NCBI GenBank assembly: GCA_964394085.1
Contig: CAYMWF010000009.1
Coordinates: 43,384-98,090, forward strand
Length of the DNA: 54,707 nucleotides
DNA from: CAYMWF01 sp964394085 [NCBI: uncultured Gemmatimonadota bacterium]
GTDB lineage: Bacteria; GCA-2686955; CAYMWF01
Reading direction: 5' to 3'
Both the position numbers and the translations under genes were made by a program. Positions 25,702 through 34,932 of this stretch are shown one piece after another. Numbering within the stretch: the stretch's first letter is position 1; every line of letters begins with the position of its first letter. The notes beneath the pieces are model-generated. The model was given only the letters and a program-made list of their open reading frames with translations. It made no database searches and was not told the origin of the DNA.

Positions 25702-27354
25702 ATGTTGTACTTTCATCAGATTATTAAAACGATCGACTCTTTCGTGTGGGGACCTTATTTCCTCGTTCCTATCCTGCTGGGAGCCGGACTGTTCATGTCG
25801 ATCCGGCTGAGGTTCCTGCAGTTCCGCGGTCTACCCCACGGCGTCGCCCTCGTGACCGGCAAGTACGACAACAAGCAGGATCCGGGAGAAATTACCCATT
25901 TCCAGGCGCTCTCCGCCGCTCTGTCGGCGACTATCGGCATCGGCAACATCGCGGGAGTCGCCACCGCAATCCACCTGGGCGGGCCCGGCGCTCTCTTCTG
26001 GATGTGGCTCACCGCCATCCTCAACGCACCTCTGAAGTATGCGGGCATAGCCCTGTCGCACAAGTACAGGAAAATCAACCCGGACGGAGCGGCGAGCGGC
26101 GGACCGATGTACTATCTCGACCGCGGTCTGGGCAGCAAGTTTCTCGCCGTGCTCTTCGCCGTATTCACGGCCATCGCTTCCTTCGGCATCGGCAACATGG
26201 TTCAATCGAATACCGTGGCGGACACCCTGGCGAGAAGCGTGGGGATTCCGACCTGGGTGACCGGGCTCGTCCTGGCCATCCTTTTATGGCTTGTCATCAT
26301 AGGCGGGATTCGCAGAATCGCATCGGTAACGAGTCGTCTTGTTCCTTTCATGAGCCTGGTTTACGCTTTTTCGGCTCTCACTCTCATCTTTCTGAAAGCC
26401 GCCGAAATACCGGAAGCATTATCCCTAATAGTTCAAAGCGCATTCAACGGGACGGCGGCAACGGGCGGATTCATGGGGGCGGCTCTTTCGATGACGATCA
26501 GGTACGGCGTCGCCAGGGGACTGTTTTCGAACGAATCGGGACTCGGATCGGCGTCAATCGCCCACGCCGCGGCAAAAACGAAAGAACCGGTCCGTGAAGG
26601 CCTCGTCGGGCAGCTCGGACCTTTCATCGACACCCTGCTCATATGCAGCATGACCGGTCTGGCCATTATTACGACGGGCGCGTGGCACACTCCCCTCCCT
26701 ATCCCGTTCGCGGATACCGGGTCGGTGGAGGTGCGGTTGCCCGGGACGGGAAGCTCCTCCTTCGGAGAGCCTTACCACGGGACGCTGCAGATTGAAAACG
26801 GCGGAATAACGGAGGACGTTGTATTCCTGCTGGAAGGTGAAGTTGTCGACGACCTCGTTTTCGTGCGGAAAGGATCCACCGCAGACCTGGGCGAAGAGGC
26901 ATTCTTCAACGGTCTCGCCGAAGTCCGGGAGGGTGGGATCGTAGTTCCCGTCCTCTCTTCGAGCGGCGAAGAAGCCGTAACCGCGAAAGTGGCGGTTGCG
27001 AACGGAGCGGTTCTTACCAGCGCGGCCTTCGAAATGGGTCTCGGCGGATGGGCCAAGTATATCATCATATTCTCCGTATCGCTTTTCGCGTTCACCACCG
27101 CCATCAGCTGGTCGTATTACGGAGACCGTTCGGTGGAGTATCTGTTCGGAACCGGGGCCGTTCTGCCATACCGTTACGTCTACACGATAGCATATTTTCT
27201 CGGGTCCCTGTTCGCAGTCGAACTCATCTGGGATCTCGCGGACCTTGCGAACGGATGCATGGCGCTGCCGAATCTTATCGGACTGGTGCTTATGAGCGGA
27301 GTCCTGGCGAGAGAAACCGAAGATTACCTGAGCCGGAGAAAGAATTCCGGATAA
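25702..27354 (+). CDS. AGCS sodium:alanine/glycine symporter with inserted beta-rich domain
   Basis: 550-residue secondary transporter of the AGCS (AgcS/DagA) family, importing small neutral amino acids with Na+. Family motifs are clear: ALSATIGIGNIAGVA (about 73-87), GGPMYYL (133-139), LFSNESGLGSASIAHAAA (274-291) and FAFTTAISWSYYGD. About ten hydrophobic helices are visible. Members are usually near 450 residues. Here an extra ~100 residues (about 332-434), rich in Gly, Val, Glu and Asp and predicted to be beta-structured, interrupts the protein between TTGAW and GAVLTSAAF, most likely as a loop on one face of the membrane. The [FeFe]-hydrogenase-like gene begins 54 bp after its stop. Confidence 0.93.
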   Translation: MLYFHQIIKTIDSFVWGPYFLVPILLGAGLFMSIRLRFLQFRGLPHGVALVTGKYDNKQDPGEITHFQALSAALSATIGIGNIAGVATAIHLGGPGALFWMWLTAILNAPLKYAGIALSHKYRKINPDGAASGGPMYYLDRGLGSKFLAVLFAVFTAIASFGIGNMVQSNTVADTLARSVGIPTWVTGLVLAILLWLVIIGGIRRIASVTSRLVPFMSLVYAFSALTLIFLKAAEIPEALSLIVQSAFNGTAATGGFMGAALSMTIRYGVARGLFSNESGLGSASIAHAAAKTKEPVREGLVGQLGPFIDTLLICSMTGLAIITTGAWHTPLPIPFADTGSVEVRLPGTGSSSFGEPYHGTLQIENGGITEDVVFLLEGEVVDDLVFVRKGSTADLGEEAFFNGLAEVREGGIVVPVLSSSGEEAVTAKVAVANGAVLTSAAFEMGLGGWAKYIIIFSVSLFAFTTAISWSYYGDRSVEYLFGTGAVLPYRYVYTIAYFLGSLFAVELIWDLADLANGCMALPNLIGLVLMSGVLARETEDYLSRRKNSG

Positions 27355-27408
27355 TCATTACAGTCCCGAAACGGGATCCGATCCGGCTTCGATATCCTGG
27401 AGAGCGGC

Positions 27409-28728
27409 ATGACACCGCAAACGTACTACCACGCAATCGAATTCGTTACCGAGAAATGCGTCGGCTGCATGAAATGCATGAAAATATGCCCCACCGCCGC
27501 CATCAGGGTGCGCAACCGAAAAGCGAGCAATATTTCCGAGCGGTGCACCGATTGCGGCGAATGCATCCTCGCATGTCCCAATAGCGCCATACGATCGCTG
27601 ACGGATGAACTTCTCTCGAAAGACAGGTTCGACTACACCGTCGCCATTCCGTCCACCGTGCTCCACGGGCAGTTTCACATGGACACCATCCCGGAATATG
27701 TGTTGTACGGTCTTCTCAAAATCGGATTCGACGAGGTTGTAGACCTTTCCGATGCGTGCGAACGGACTGTATTCGCAATTTATCATTATGTGAAGGAACA
27801 TCGTGACAAACGGCCGATCCTTTCAACTACATGCCCTTCGGTGGTTCGTCTCATCCAGGTCAAGTATCCCGAGCTCATAGATTCGATGGTCGGCGTCGAG
27901 GTGCCGCGGGAGCTCGCGGCTGCGGAAGCAAGAGCGAGGATCTCCCGGGAGAAGGGGATCCCGAAGGATCGGATCGGAATTCTGTATATAACTCCCTGCC
28001 CCGCGAAAATGATCTCGATCAAACAACCAGCCGAGAAGGAAAAATCCAACCTGGACGGCTGCATCGCGATTTCAGACATATACAACAACCTTTACAGAAC
28101 CTTGATGGCAAGAAACACCCGGGACTGGAAAAAGAAGATCGATCCAAGGTGGTCCCCTTCCCAGTACAGCCTCAGATGGGGCACCGCGGTCGGCATGGTC
28201 GCGAATTTCAAGGATCTCAGGTGGCTGTCGCTGTCGGGTACACAGAATATTGTCGCGATACTCGATGATATCGAAGCCGGCAGGGTACAGGATGTGGATT
28301 ATATAGAGTGCCTGTCCTGTCTCGGCGGATGCACGGGCGGCTCCCTCACCGTGGAGAACACTTACGTGTCCAGGAGCCGCCTCATCCGGTTCGGCCAGGA
28401 CTACCGGAAATCATTCACGGAAGTTCAGGAAGAAGAGATAGAAAAAGCCTACAAGCAAGGTTACTTCAACATCAAAGCGGAACTCCGGCCGCGAAAATCC
28501 GAAGCCAAGGTCAATATCCTCGACGCAGTCGCCAGGCTGCGGAAAAAAGAAGCCCTTACGACCTCGCTCCCGGGTGTCGACTGCGGGCTTTGCGGCTCTC
28601 CTTCCTGCGATGAATTCGCTGGAGACGTAAGCGACGGGGACTCCAGCGCCGGCGGCTGCATCTTTCTTTCGAAAAAACATCGGGATAAACTCGTCAGGCT
28701 CTACACAGGGTCTAAATCCCAGAAGTAG
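27409..28728 (+). CDS. [FeFe]-hydrogenase-like iron-sulfur protein, possibly sensory
   Basis: 439-residue protein with three iron-sulfur parts. The N-terminus has two ferredoxin motifs (C17/20/23/27 and C46/49/52/56). The middle is a hydrogenase large-subunit domain with the H-cluster cysteines in place: C142 in TTCPS, C197 in TPCPAK, and C304 and C308 in CLGGC. The C-terminus has a Fes-type 4Fe-4S motif (C392, C395, C400, C417). In catalytic enzymes the first motif is TSCCP, whose extra cysteine relays protons; here it is Thr. That change is known in putative sensory (group C/D) enzymes. No hydE, hydF or hydG maturase is in the window. GGAG lies 6 nt before the ATG. Confidence 0.85.
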   Translation: MTPQTYYHAIEFVTEKCVGCMKCMKICPTAAIRVRNRKASNISERCTDCGECILACPNSAIRSLTDELLSKDRFDYTVAIPSTVLHGQFHMDTIPEYVLYGLLKIGFDEVVDLSDACERTVFAIYHYVKEHRDKRPILSTTCPSVVRLIQVKYPELIDSMVGVEVPRELAAAEARARISREKGIPKDRIGILYITPCPAKMISIKQPAEKEKSNLDGCIAISDIYNNLYRTLMARNTRDWKKKIDPRWSPSQYSLRWGTAVGMVANFKDLRWLSLSGTQNIVAILDDIEAGRVQDVDYIECLSCLGGCTGGSLTVENTYVSRSRLIRFGQDYRKSFTEVQEEEIEKAYKQGYFNIKAELRPRKSEAKVNILDAVARLRKKEALTTSLPGVDCGLCGSPSCDEFAGDVSDGDSSAGGCIFLSKKHRDKLVRLYTGSKSQK

Positions 28729-29011
28729 AGACGACACGTGTGCAATCCGCTTGCATTCCTCCGATTCATTGTTAATATTTCCAATTGCCTTTAATAAACG
28801 AATCTCCCCACGGTGAACCGGACCCGGGAATTTGGGAGAGGAGAACAAAGCGAATCTTTGAGAGAGCCGAAAAAGATGGATTTTCTTTCTTATTTATTCG
28901 CCGGTACTGCTGAAAAAAAACCAGCATCTTCACTCGCCGAATAACAAAATATTCTGTTCAAACCACCGCGACGGTTTCGAACATTGGGGAGAATCCTCGG
29001 ATGGTAATGGA

Positions 29012-30109
29012 ATGCGTGAATTGAAGGATATTTCTTCTCTTATCAATACTTCTGCGGAGATTACCCTGGGAACTCTCCTTGCCCAGGAAAAGGGAGAGCG
29101 GGTGCTTATACTGGCAAATCCGACCCCGGAAATCAAACCGATCGCGGATGCACTGAATGACAGGGCGAAAAAGCGGGGAGGTGAGACGCAACTTCTCTAC
29201 CAGAGTGTCAAGAGCAAACTGGAGTTCATGGATCAAGTCTCTCTCAAAGCTCTCCAATCGAACCCGGAAATCATAATCTCGCTTACCGAGGAAAGCGCGG
29301 GGCTCGACTACGAAGCGATAAAAAATCCTATTGTTCACAAGGGAATTGTCTACGATCACTATTTCTACTACTTGATGGGCGCCGCCAAGTCCAGGTCAGC
29401 CTGGTGCCCGAATATAACAACCGAAATCTTCGCACACACGGTCGATCTCGATTACTCGGTAATGTGGCGCCGCTCGGCTCGCCTCAAAAAGATTTTCGAC
29501 GCGGCAGATTCATTCCATGTTACAACCCCCGCGGGTACGGAGCTGGAAATAGGAGTAAGGGGCAGAAAAGGGCTCCTCGACGACGGCGATTACCGTAAAG
29601 CGGGACTCGGCGGCAACCTTCCCGCTGGAGAAGTCTTTATCTCACCGGCGATCGAATCGGTCGACGGTATCGCCGTAATCGACGGCAGCATGGGTCTTGA
29701 TATGGGCGCCATCAGCGGGATGAAACCGATACGGCTCGAGATCCGAAACGGATACGTCAGATCGATCAGCGAAAATCCGAGCGGATCCCAACTGAAAAAA
29801 TGTCTCGAGAGAGGTGAAAAACGCATCGTCGAAATGCAGAAGAAGATGATCATCACCCCCGAGCTCGAGAAGCAGTTCCTTAAAAACAACATACATATCG
29901 GGGAGTTCGGCATCGGGCTCAATCCGTCGGCGAGAATAACAGGGAATATGCTGGAGGATGAAAAAGCCCTCAACACCTGCCATATAGCTATCGGCAACGA
30001 CTACGATGGAGAGGCGAATACGCTCATGCACCTGGATGGCATCATGCTCGACCCCGAAATCATAGCCAGATTCCCCGACGGCTCCACGGAAAGAGCCTGG
30101 CCGGAATAA
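29012..30109 (+). CDS. M29 family aminopeptidase (aminopeptidase T/AmpS-like)
   Basis: 365-residue cytoplasmic metallo-aminopeptidase. The metal ligands typical of AmpS/aminopeptidase T are visible: E207 in PAGEVFISP, E298 in HIGEFGIGLNP, H324 in TCHIAIG, and H340 and D342 in MHLDGIML. Family members remove N-terminal residues with broad specificity using two divalent metals. The length matches the family. The ATG at 29012 has only a weak ribosome site. The 283 bp upstream hold no supported gene. It converges with uvrC across 33 bp. Confidence 0.88.
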   Translation: MRELKDISSLINTSAEITLGTLLAQEKGERVLILANPTPEIKPIADALNDRAKKRGGETQLLYQSVKSKLEFMDQVSLKALQSNPEIIISLTEESAGLDYEAIKNPIVHKGIVYDHYFYYLMGAAKSRSAWCPNITTEIFAHTVDLDYSVMWRRSARLKKIFDAADSFHVTTPAGTELEIGVRGRKGLLDDGDYRKAGLGGNLPAGEVFISPAIESVDGIAVIDGSMGLDMGAISGMKPIRLEIRNGYVRSISENPSGSQLKKCLERGEKRIVEMQKKMIITPELEKQFLKNNIHIGEFGIGLNPSARITGNMLEDEKALNTCHIAIGNDYDGEANTLMHLDGIMLDPEIIARFPDGSTERAWPE

Positions 30110-30142
30110 TTCGAACGCCTCAAAGTTACCCCGCTTGAACCA

Positions 30143-32014
30143 TCAGCGGAGTGAATCCCGAATCCGCCTTGCGAGGGATTCGCCGATTCCGGGAACCGCG
30201 GCGATCTCTTCGATAGACGCGCGGCGGATTCCGGCTACCGAGGCGAACCTTCCGAGCAATCTTCCCCTTAAAGCCGGGCCGACGCCGGGGATTCCGTCGA
30301 GAGCTGAAGAACCTGCACCCTTCGCTCTCAATTTCCTGTGGTAAGTCACCGCGAAACGATGCGCCTCGTCGCGGATCCGCTGCACCAGGCGAAGAGCGGA
30401 CGATCCGGCGGGAAGACTCACCGGCTCTTTTCTTCCCGGGAGGTATAAAAGCTCTTCACGTTTCGCAATCGCCGCCACCCGGACCCCTTCCGCTGCACCC
30501 GCCTTTGAAAGCGCCTGCATGGCTGCCGTGAGCTGACCGCGACCGCCGTCGACCAGAACAAGATCCGGCAGAATTTCCTTCTCCCGGACCAGGCGCCTGT
30601 AACGGCGCAAGACAACTTCCCGCATCATGGCGAAATCGTCCGGGCCGTCCACTGTCTTTATCTTATATCGACGGTATCCTTTCTTTACAGGACGGCCATC
30701 CCTGAACACGACCATTGAACCGACCGCGAAAACACCCTGTATATTCGAAATATCGAATGCTTCGATAACGTGGAGAGGATCCGGCAAATCCAGCAGCCTT
30801 CGCAGCTCTTCCATGACGGGGGCGGCTGTTCCGCGGGGAATGGTTCTGTTTCTCTCTTCGATCAGCATGGCTGCATTAGCGGAGGCCATGCCGGTCAGCT
30901 TCTTTTTTTCACCGCGCCTGGGGTGCCTGATTTCCACCGGTCTCCCTCTCTGTGCGGCAAGGAGGGCCGACAGAGGGACGGCGTCCGCAAGAGGGAGCGA
31001 AGTATATATTTTCGGCGGAATATAGGAGTGGTCGAGGTAGCGTCTTCGCAAAAAAATCGACATCAGCTCTGAGGGGGCTTCATTCCCCGGCCTGGTGAGG
31101 ATAAATCCCCGCCGGCCCAGGACCCGTCCCTCCCGAACCTCGAGCACAATCGCCGCCGCGGTATCCCCGGCTGCCTCGACGGCCACGGCGTCGAAATGTT
31201 CATCCGGCTTCCCGACGACATGCTGCCTGGCCGTGAGTTTGCGCAGTGCGGCGATCCTGTCCCGAAGGAGCGCCGCCCGTTCAAAATCGAGGGTTCTCGA
31301 GGCTTCTTCCATCTTTCCGGCAAGCTCCTCGAAAACAGGTGTTATCCTGCCGGAAAGTATCGCCCTCGCCATCCTGATATTCTCGGTATAATCCTCGACG
31401 GTGATATAACCTGAACAGGGTGCCTTGCACCGTTCGATATGGAAGTTAAGGCATCCTGTTCCACCGTTTTCAGGGGAGGAATCGCTCCCGAAACGGCCAG
31501 GTTCCGAACCCGTGCAGGTGCGGATGAAAAAAGTCTGCCTGAGGTGGCGGACCAGGGAGCGGATCCCGCCGGCGGAGACGTAAGGTCCGAAATATTCCGC
31601 GTTGTCGCTTCGATCCCGACCGCGGGTGAATAGAATCCGCGGAAAGGTTTCCCTGGTTATCTTGATGTAAGGAAAACTCTTGTCGTCTTTGAGGTCGATG
31701 TTGTACCGGGGCTGGTAAGTCCGGACGAGGTTCGCTTCGAGGAGAAGCGCCTCGGCCTCCGTGCCCGTCAGGATCACCTCGAGAGAATCGGCCCTGGTCA
31801 CAAGTGCCCGTGTCTTCGGATCGTGATCCCCGGTCTGGGTATAGGAACGAACCCTGTCGGATAATCGAGCGGCTTTGCCGACATAGAGGATTTCTCCCGC
31901 GGCGTCTTTGAAAATATACACACCGGGAGCCGCCGGCAGCCCGGCAAGGGCTTCAGCGGGATCCTGCCTGCCGCCTTGAAGCTCGAGAGAGAATGAAAAA
32001 TCCTTCTTTTTCAT
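30143..32014 (-). CDS. uvrC: Excinuclease ABC subunit C
   Basis: 623-residue nuclease that makes both incisions in nucleotide-excision repair. Domains are in the normal order. A GIY-YIG domain (25-105) contains GVYIFKDAAG and ILYVGKA. A cysteine-rich segment (C167, C188, C196, C200) fits the recently described 4Fe-4S site. It is followed by a UVR motif (about 225-260), the RNase H-like C-terminal nuclease (270-545, IEAFDISNIQG and VLVDGGRGQL) and two helix-hairpin-helix motifs at 560-623. The length is normal. It follows the fused radical SAM gene on the same strand after 24 bp, so it is probably the last gene of that operon. Confidence 0.97.
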   Translation of the reverse strand: MKKKDFSFSLELQGGRQDPAEALAGLPAAPGVYIFKDAAGEILYVGKAARLSDRVRSYTQTGDHDPKTRALVTRADSLEVILTGTEAEALLLEANLVRTYQPRYNIDLKDDKSFPYIKITRETFPRILFTRGRDRSDNAEYFGPYVSAGGIRSLVRHLRQTFFIRTCTGSEPGRFGSDSSPENGGTGCLNFHIERCKAPCSGYITVEDYTENIRMARAILSGRITPVFEELAGKMEEASRTLDFERAALLRDRIAALRKLTARQHVVGKPDEHFDAVAVEAAGDTAAAIVLEVREGRVLGRRGFILTRPGNEAPSELMSIFLRRRYLDHSYIPPKIYTSLPLADAVPLSALLAAQRGRPVEIRHPRRGEKKKLTGMASANAAMLIEERNRTIPRGTAAPVMEELRRLLDLPDPLHVIEAFDISNIQGVFAVGSMVVFRDGRPVKKGYRRYKIKTVDGPDDFAMMREVVLRRYRRLVREKEILPDLVLVDGGRGQLTAAMQALSKAGAAEGVRVAAIAKREELLYLPGRKEPVSLPAGSSALRLVQRIRDEAHRFAVTYHRKLRAKGAGSSALDGIPGVGPALRGRLLGRFASVAGIRRASIEEIAAVPGIGESLARRIRDSLR

Positions 32015-32038
32015 CTGGAAACCACCGGAGGAATCCGG

Positions 32039-34780
32039 TCATCCCCCTACCTCGCAGTCCCACTTGTCGAAAAATGATATCCGCTCGATTTCCGCAGCGG
32101 CGGCTTCTTCCGGGGAGAAACCGAATACAAGCCTGAGCACCGTAGCCGGATTGGTGTTGTTTCCCTGCTGATCACCTATCCGTAAAAGCATTTTAAGCAA
32201 TGCCCGGGTTTCATTCCCGTGAAAACTCCCGGCGACTTCGTGGTCCCGTTTCGGAGTATCGAGCTCGAGACTCAGAACCGCGCTTTTCATATCAACCGTT
32301 TTTGTTTTCAAGCCCCGTGAAAAAGTGTGAAGGAATTCGGTTCTCGAGTGAAAGTTTTTTATCGATTCATCTAGCCGGTGCGTCCCGGAAATGAGTGTGA
32401 CGGGAATTGAAACGTCATATAAAGCCGAATTGATCGATGCGGAAAGTGAGGATTCTCGAGGATCCCTCCGGCGAACGTAAACCACTGAAACTCCGGGTAC
32501 GGCAACCTTGTTCAGCGCCGTTGCGATATCGACCGAGGGCGGCTTTTCAAGGTCAAAATCGATCAACTCGGTCCTGCTTGCTATCCCGACCGGGGCCGGG
32601 GGGCCGTATTCAACCTTGGGGCGTGGGGTAAAGCCGGTGGAATAGGCGATGGGAAGGTCGGACATCCTGAGCATCCTGGTCCAGCAGCGGGTAAGATCGA
32701 GATGAGAAAGGTATCTGGCGGCTCCGGTTCTCGAATATTTCACCCTGAAACGGAGTCCGAATCTTTCACGATGGGTCACCGGCTTTTTCCGTCTGCCCCA
32801 GCCATTGCCCGATGGGTGGCCCGGTTTCGGATGCGTCTGATCAGCTTTCCGTTTTGTTACAGACGGGGAATCTACATGTGATCCGGATGCCGGAACGGCA
32901 CCTTCTCTCTCCTGAGCACCGACCGATTGCTCTTCACCCATTACCGCCGGTTCGATGGCTTCACGGTCGTCCGATACCGCCGGTTCTCCCGGTGCCCGTA
33001 TCTGGACTGCGGCATCCGCCATCGGACAATCGACCAACCCGCATCCGGTGCAGACACCTTCCCTGCAATCCGGAGTAAACTCTCCGTTACGGAAATTATC
33101 GAGCTCGGAACGGAGAAACCGTTTCTCCACTCCGATATCGATTATATCCCAGGGAAGCGGATCATCCGGATCTTCTCCGGGCAGCGGAGACCGAATATCG
33201 ATTCCGGCACCGGCGAAGGCGTCGGACCAGGCATCCCGGTTGAAATAACTGCTCCAGGAATCGAGACCGGCACCCCGGGACCATGCATCGTAAAGCACCG
33301 CTCCGGTGGAGCGATCTCCCCGTGAAAAATATGCTTCTACGAAAGCCGGGAACGGCTCCTGCCATTTCAACTTCACATTCCGGAAGGTGAGATGCCGTTT
33401 CAGATAATCAAGCTTCCTTTCGATATTTTCAAGCCCGGCAAAAGCTTCCCATTGCAGAGGGGTATGCGGTTTCGGCACATAGATACCGATGCTGACGGTG
33501 ATTTTCCCGCCGCTCTTGAGAGCCCTGGCCATCCTGCTCAAACGATAAATGAAATCGACCATCCGTTCTGTATCGGCGGGTGTTTCATCGGGAAGACCGA
33601 TCATGAAATACAGCTTGACCTTCCTCCAGCCTCTGGTGAAGGCATATTTGAGAACGGAAATAAGCTTGTCGTCCGGGATCGGCTTGTTGAGCTTCTTCCT
33701 CAGTTCGATGGAGCCGGCCTCGGGTGCGAACGTCAGGCCCGTGCGCCGCACCCTGGAAGCTCCGGCAGCCAGGTCGATACTGAAGCTGTCGGCCCTGAGG
33801 GAGGGATAAGAAGTGGAAACATGAGCCATCGAGGGCAAAGACGCCAGTTTCAGGTTCAGTTCCGATATCGAGGAATAATCCGATGTCGAGAGAGAGACCA
33901 GTCCGAGTTCCTGCCAGCCCGAGCAGGCCAGTCCGCTGTTTACCAGGTTCAGCACGTCATCAGGGGGAAGTTCGCGAACCGGCCGATTCGTGTAACCGGC
34001 CTGACAGAAACGGCAACCGCGTGTGCATCCCCGCTGTATCTCCAGGGCAAGTCTGTCCTGGACAACTTCGGTAAGCGGAACGAGCGGTTCGGCCGGCATC
34101 CATTCACGCCGCATTTCCCTTACCCATCGGCGAACGACCGGGGAAGGCTGCACCGGGCTGTATACTCCCTCCACCCTCGAAACCGCTTCGATGAGCGCCC
34201 GCCGCCCGCGCCCCCTGGGAATCCGTTTTCGGATCTCCAATGCAGCTTCAGCAATTTCAGCAACAGCCTCTTCGCCGTCTCCCACCAGGAAAAGATCAAA
34301 AAAATCGGAGAGAGGCTCAGGGTTCACAGCGCAGGGACCACCCCCCAGGACCACCGGTCCGGTTTCGGTCCGCTCTTCCCGGCGAACATTTATCCCGCCT
34401 AAATCGAGGATATTAAGAATTGTGGAATAGTTGAGTTCCGTCTGAAGCGTTATTCCGACAATGTCGAATTCGTAAAGCGGTATCCTGCTCTCGATGGAAA
34501 AAAGCGGGAGGTCCTGCGAACGCAGCTGTTTCTCCATGTCGGGCATCGGAGCGTACACACGTTCGGCGGCCACTCCGGGAATACTGTTGAGAATATAGTA
34601 AAGAACCTTGAGCCCGAGGTGGCTCATCCCGATTTCGTACAGGTCGGGAAAGACAAGGGCTATATGCAATTCCACCTCGGACAGTTTTTTTAAGACCGCG
34701 CCTCTCTCGCCACCGGCGTACTGGGCCGGTTTCTGAACGAGGGGCAGCAGGTTTTCTATTTCACGGATAAGTTGTTTCAT
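32039..34780 (-). CDS. TIGR03960 radical SAM protein fused to TIGR03936/DUF2344 domain
   Basis: 913-residue fusion. The first ~600 residues are a B12-type radical SAM protein of the TIGR03960 kind, beginning with the family-typical LLPLVQKPAQYAGGE and carrying QRGCTRGCRFCQAGY with cluster cysteines at 252, 256 and 259. A cysteine-rich motif (CREGVCTGCGLVDC) and a charged ~50-residue linker precede the TIGR03936/DUF2344 domain (about 680-913), recognised from YSRTGAARYLSHLDL. The two parts are separate neighbouring genes in many bacteria; their function is unknown, though a tRNA or ribosome link is often suggested. The ATG at 34780 was chosen to match family starts; the frame opens at 34834. 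It is followed by uvrC. Confidence 0.9.
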   Translation of the reverse strand: MKQLIREIENLLPLVQKPAQYAGGERGAVLKKLSEVELHIALVFPDLYEIGMSHLGLKVLYYILNSIPGVAAERVYAPMPDMEKQLRSQDLPLFSIESRIPLYEFDIVGITLQTELNYSTILNILDLGGINVRREERTETGPVVLGGGPCAVNPEPLSDFFDLFLVGDGEEAVAEIAEAALEIRKRIPRGRGRRALIEAVSRVEGVYSPVQPSPVVRRWVREMRREWMPAEPLVPLTEVVQDRLALEIQRGCTRGCRFCQAGYTNRPVRELPPDDVLNLVNSGLACSGWQELGLVSLSTSDYSSISELNLKLASLPSMAHVSTSYPSLRADSFSIDLAAGASRVRRTGLTFAPEAGSIELRKKLNKPIPDDKLISVLKYAFTRGWRKVKLYFMIGLPDETPADTERMVDFIYRLSRMARALKSGGKITVSIGIYVPKPHTPLQWEAFAGLENIERKLDYLKRHLTFRNVKLKWQEPFPAFVEAYFSRGDRSTGAVLYDAWSRGAGLDSWSSYFNRDAWSDAFAGAGIDIRSPLPGEDPDDPLPWDIIDIGVEKRFLRSELDNFRNGEFTPDCREGVCTGCGLVDCPMADAAVQIRAPGEPAVSDDREAIEPAVMGEEQSVGAQEREGAVPASGSHVDSPSVTKRKADQTHPKPGHPSGNGWGRRKKPVTHRERFGLRFRVKYSRTGAARYLSHLDLTRCWTRMLRMSDLPIAYSTGFTPRPKVEYGPPAPVGIASRTELIDFDLEKPPSVDIATALNKVAVPGVSVVYVRRRDPRESSLSASINSALYDVSIPVTLISGTHRLDESIKNFHSRTEFLHTFSRGLKTKTVDMKSAVLSLELDTPKRDHEVAGSFHGNETRALLKMLLRIGDQQGNNTNPATVLRLVFGFSPEEAAAAEIERISFFDKWDCEVGG

Positions 34781-34932
34781 AGGCGGGTGACCGGGATATG
34801 CCGCCGGGATTGTAACTCCGGTGTACGGCTGCATGTCATGTATTTCCCTCGCTCAAGCCGGAATTCCGATGGAGAGAAAATTGTTATCACTCTTTCACGT
34901 GCGGAGAAAGAGAATTGTTCGATTTTCCGGAA

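Noticed and set aside
25746-26597. 283-codon frame overlapping the AGCS gene in another frame
   Set aside because: The symporter frame is strongly conserved by eye; the alternative is Arg/Gly-rich and lacks any domain.
27048-27584. 178-codon frame spanning the AGCS/hydrogenase-like junction
   Set aside because: It overlaps two well-supported genes in a different frame and has no ribosome site.
28741-28755. TGCAA / TTGCA repeat after the hydrogenase-like gene
   Set aside because: Only five base pairs with a 5-nt loop and no T-run; likely chance.
28874-28942. 22-codon plus-strand frame before the M29 peptidase
   Set aside because: The composition is plausible (hydrophobic start, charged end) but it is very short and the ribosome site is weak; it cannot be separated from chance.
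33392-34402. 336-codon plus-strand frame
   Set aside because: It lies antisense to the TIGR03960 radical SAM domain and its translation is rich in Arg, Gly and Pro without domains.
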